In this document: positions 5,355-6,546 of the stretch, one piece after another | Position numbering within the stretch: the first letter of the stretch is position 1 | How the letters are laid out: the number at the start of each line of letters is the position of its first letter | NCBI GenBank assembly: GCA_025800305.1 | Contig: JAOXRY010000252.1 | Location: forward strand, 1-6,546 | Direction of reading: 5' to 3' | DNA length: 6,546 nt | From: Campylobacterales bacterium | GTDB taxonomy: Bacteria; Campylobacterota; Campylobacteria; Campylobacterales; SZUA-545 | Position numbers and translations under genes: made by a program | Notes under the pieces: generated by a model | The model's database searches: none | The model's input: only the letters and a program-made list of their open reading frames with translations | What the model was told of the DNA's origin: nothing

Positions 5355-6546
5355 TTACTCCTTTCCTGCTTCTACTAGAACTTCTTGACTAAGTTCTTTA
5401 GGAATATCACCTACTTCCAGTAACCCAATAGGATCAATAACCATAATAATTTGACCATTACCAAGGAGTGCAGTTCCTCCTAAGATAGGATGTTCCGCTA
5501 AAATTCCTGTTAGTGGCTTTTGAACAACATCTAACTGACCTAAAAGTTCATTTACTACTACTGCTACAGGATTGCCTTTAATATTTAGTACAACAATTGA
5601 AAGAGGTTTGGTTTCAATATCTGTTTTATCAAACATTCCTTCTTGGAAAATTAGAGGAATAATTTGTTCTCTAATGTATACAAAAGGCTTATTATGAAGA
5701 TATGTGATTTCATTAAAGTCAATTTTCACTGTTTCGCTGACACTATCCATAGGGAATCCATAGTGGCTGCCATCCATCATTACATGAAGTAGTGTGGTTA
5801 CAGCTAAAGATACAGGAACAGCCATTTCAATTGTTGTTCCCTCTCCTAGTTTAGTTTTAATTCTTACTGTGCCGCCAAAGCTCTCTACACTTTTTTTCAC
5901 AACATCCATACCAACACCACGTCCAGAAAATTCACTAATTGTTTCTGCTGTTGATAATCCTGGAAGCATTACCAGTTCAGCTTTTTCATCATGGCTCATA
6001 GCCTCGATTTTTTCAATAGAAATAAGCCCTTTTTCAATTACTTTTCTAGCAATAGCTTCTCCATCAATACCTTTACCATCATCTACAATTTCAATGATTA
6101 CTTTATCTGATTGAGGAAAGGCTCTCATTATTACAGTACCTTGTTCAGGTTTACCTTTAGTAATTCTATCTTCTGGCATTTCAACACCATGATCAAGAGA
6201 GTTTCTTACGATGTGAACTAGTGGATCTGCAAGCATTTCAATCATATTTTTATCCAGCTTTGTCTCTCCACCTTCTTGGACAAGTTTAACTTTTTTGCCA
6301 AGTTTTTTTGTCATATCTCTTACAAGTTTTGGATATCTATCAAAAACATATGTCATAGGAAGCATTCTCATTCCCATAACTAGATCTTGAAGTTGATTAG
6401 TTAGACGATTAATAAAAGAGTATTTCTCCATAATCGCCCTTTTTATAGAGTCTCCATCCATCTCTATAGCACTATCTGCAAGATAAGGAAGAGAGTTTTT
6501 AGCAACAAGAATCTCTCCAACTACACCCATTAGTTGGTCGATAGAC
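5355..6546 (-). CDS. cheA: Chemotaxis histidine kinase CheA, C-terminal part (cut by window edge)
   Basis: CheA phosphorylates CheY and CheB in response to chemoreceptors. The frame stays open to base 6546 and reads SIDQLMGVVGEILVAKN, the classic start of the P3 dimerisation domain. The ATG at 6530 is therefore internal, and the P1 (phospho-His) and P2 domains lie off the window. P3 occupies about 6360-6546. The P4 kinase domain has the N-box HIVRNSLDHG (6186-6215), DDGKG (6069-6083) and GRGVGMDVV (5898-5924), all intact. The P5 CheW-like domain covers about 5400-5800 and contains GQLDVVQKPL and the GNGQIIMVIDP region. The protein ends about 18 residues after P5, so there is no fused C-terminal REC, unlike the CheAY form known from Campylobacter and Helicobacter. 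The STAS-like gene follows after 2 bases. Confidence 0.97.
   Translation of the reverse strand, partial: SIDQLMGVVGEILVAKNSLPYLADSAIEMDGDSIKRAIMEKYSFINRLTNQLQDLVMGMRMLPMTYVFDRYPKLVRDMTKKLGKKVKLVQEGGETKLDKNMIEMLADPLVHIVRNSLDHGVEMPEDRITKGKPEQGTVIMRAFPQSDKVIIEIVDDGKGIDGEAIARKVIEKGLISIEKIEAMSHDEKAELVMLPGLSTAETISEFSGRGVGMDVVKKSVESFGGTVRIKTKLGEGTTIEMAVPVSLAVTTLLHVMMDGSHYGFPMDSVSETVKIDFNEITYLHNKPFVYIREQIIPLIFQEGMFDKTDIETKPLSIVVLNIKGNPVAVVVNELLGQLDVVQKPLTGILAEHPILGGTALLGNGQIIMVIDPIGLLEVGDIPKELSQEVLVEAGKE
5358..5363 (-). promoter_or_regulatory. Strong Shine-Dalgarno sequence for the STAS-like gene
   Basis: AAGGAG on the minus strand ends 5 bases before the ATG at 5352 and lies in the last codons of cheA (Lys-Glu-stop). 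It is the best ribosome site in the window, so the STAS-like protein is probably made at a high level and coupled to CheA translation. Confidence 0.75.

Larger units (their letters stand above)
1..6546 (-). other. Candidate single transcription unit: cheA-STAS-parA-kinase-regulator-rhodanese-ftsW
   Basis: All seven genes share the minus strand. Junctions are a 2-base gap, a 56-base gap, an 8-base overlap, a 15-base gap, an 11-base overlap and a 1-base overlap. I see no stem followed by a U-run at any junction and no convincing sigma-70 promoter. The only place where an internal promoter or regulatory site could sit outside coding sequence is the 56-base spacer at 5033-5088. Operon status is inferred from spacing alone. 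Confidence 0.6.

Noticed and set aside
5794..6114. 106-codon open frame on the plus strand
   Set aside because: It is antisense to the conserved P4 kinase domain of cheA and has no domain or ribosome site.
6530..6546. Start of a short CheA at the ATG at 6530
   Set aside because: The frame continues upstream to the window edge and the residues before this Met match the conserved P3 motif (SIDQLMG), so the Met is internal.
1..6546. CRISPR arrays, tRNA or rRNA genes, insertion sequences
   Set aside because: No spaced direct repeats, no RNA-gene signatures and no transposase frames were seen; coding genes fill almost the whole window.

Overview
This is an AT-rich bacterial window in which every supported gene lies on the minus strand, so transcription runs from right to left. 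The FtsW fragment carries the motif SPVEFFKVGF. As I recall, this and the short cytoplasmic N-terminus resemble FtsW of Campylobacterota (Helicobacter, Sulfurimonas and Arcobacter relatives). Base composition and the signalling-rich content fit that group. This placement is an inference, not a proof.

In transcription order: (1) the C-terminal two thirds of a CheA chemotaxis kinase (5355-6546, cut by the right edge); (2) an 87-residue STAS-like protein (5089-5352); (3) a 56-base spacer with a perfect palindrome and a possible 11-codon leader ORF; (4) a ParA/MinD-type ATPase starting at TTG (4286-5032); (5) a cytosolic REC-PAS-histidine kinase whose PAS domain looks like the FAD-binding PAS of Aer (2785-4293); (6) a 459-residue response regulator with two unrecognised domains (1390-2769); (7) an exported tandem rhodanese protein starting at TTG (627-1400), with a long stem-loop in its signal-peptide codons; (8) the N-terminal half of an FtsW-type SEDS membrane protein (1-627, cut by the left edge). 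Gaps and overlaps are 2, 56, -8, 15, -11 and -1 bases. No intrinsic terminator is visible, so the genes may form one transcription unit.

Working model: CheA is the core kinase of a chemosensory array. The ParA ATPase next to it could position or segregate that array, as described for PpfA in Rhodobacter and ParC in Vibrio. The STAS protein is a small docking or switch partner. The REC-PAS-kinase would add a redox or energy-state input and could phosphorylate the adjacent response regulator. The rhodanese and ftsW genes are probably fused to the unit by gene order rather than function, although co-transcription with a septal cell-wall enzyme next to a positioning ATPase is worth noting. The most unusual parts are the STAS/ParA/Aer-PAS kinase/orphan-domain regulator set and the two nucleic-acid structures.
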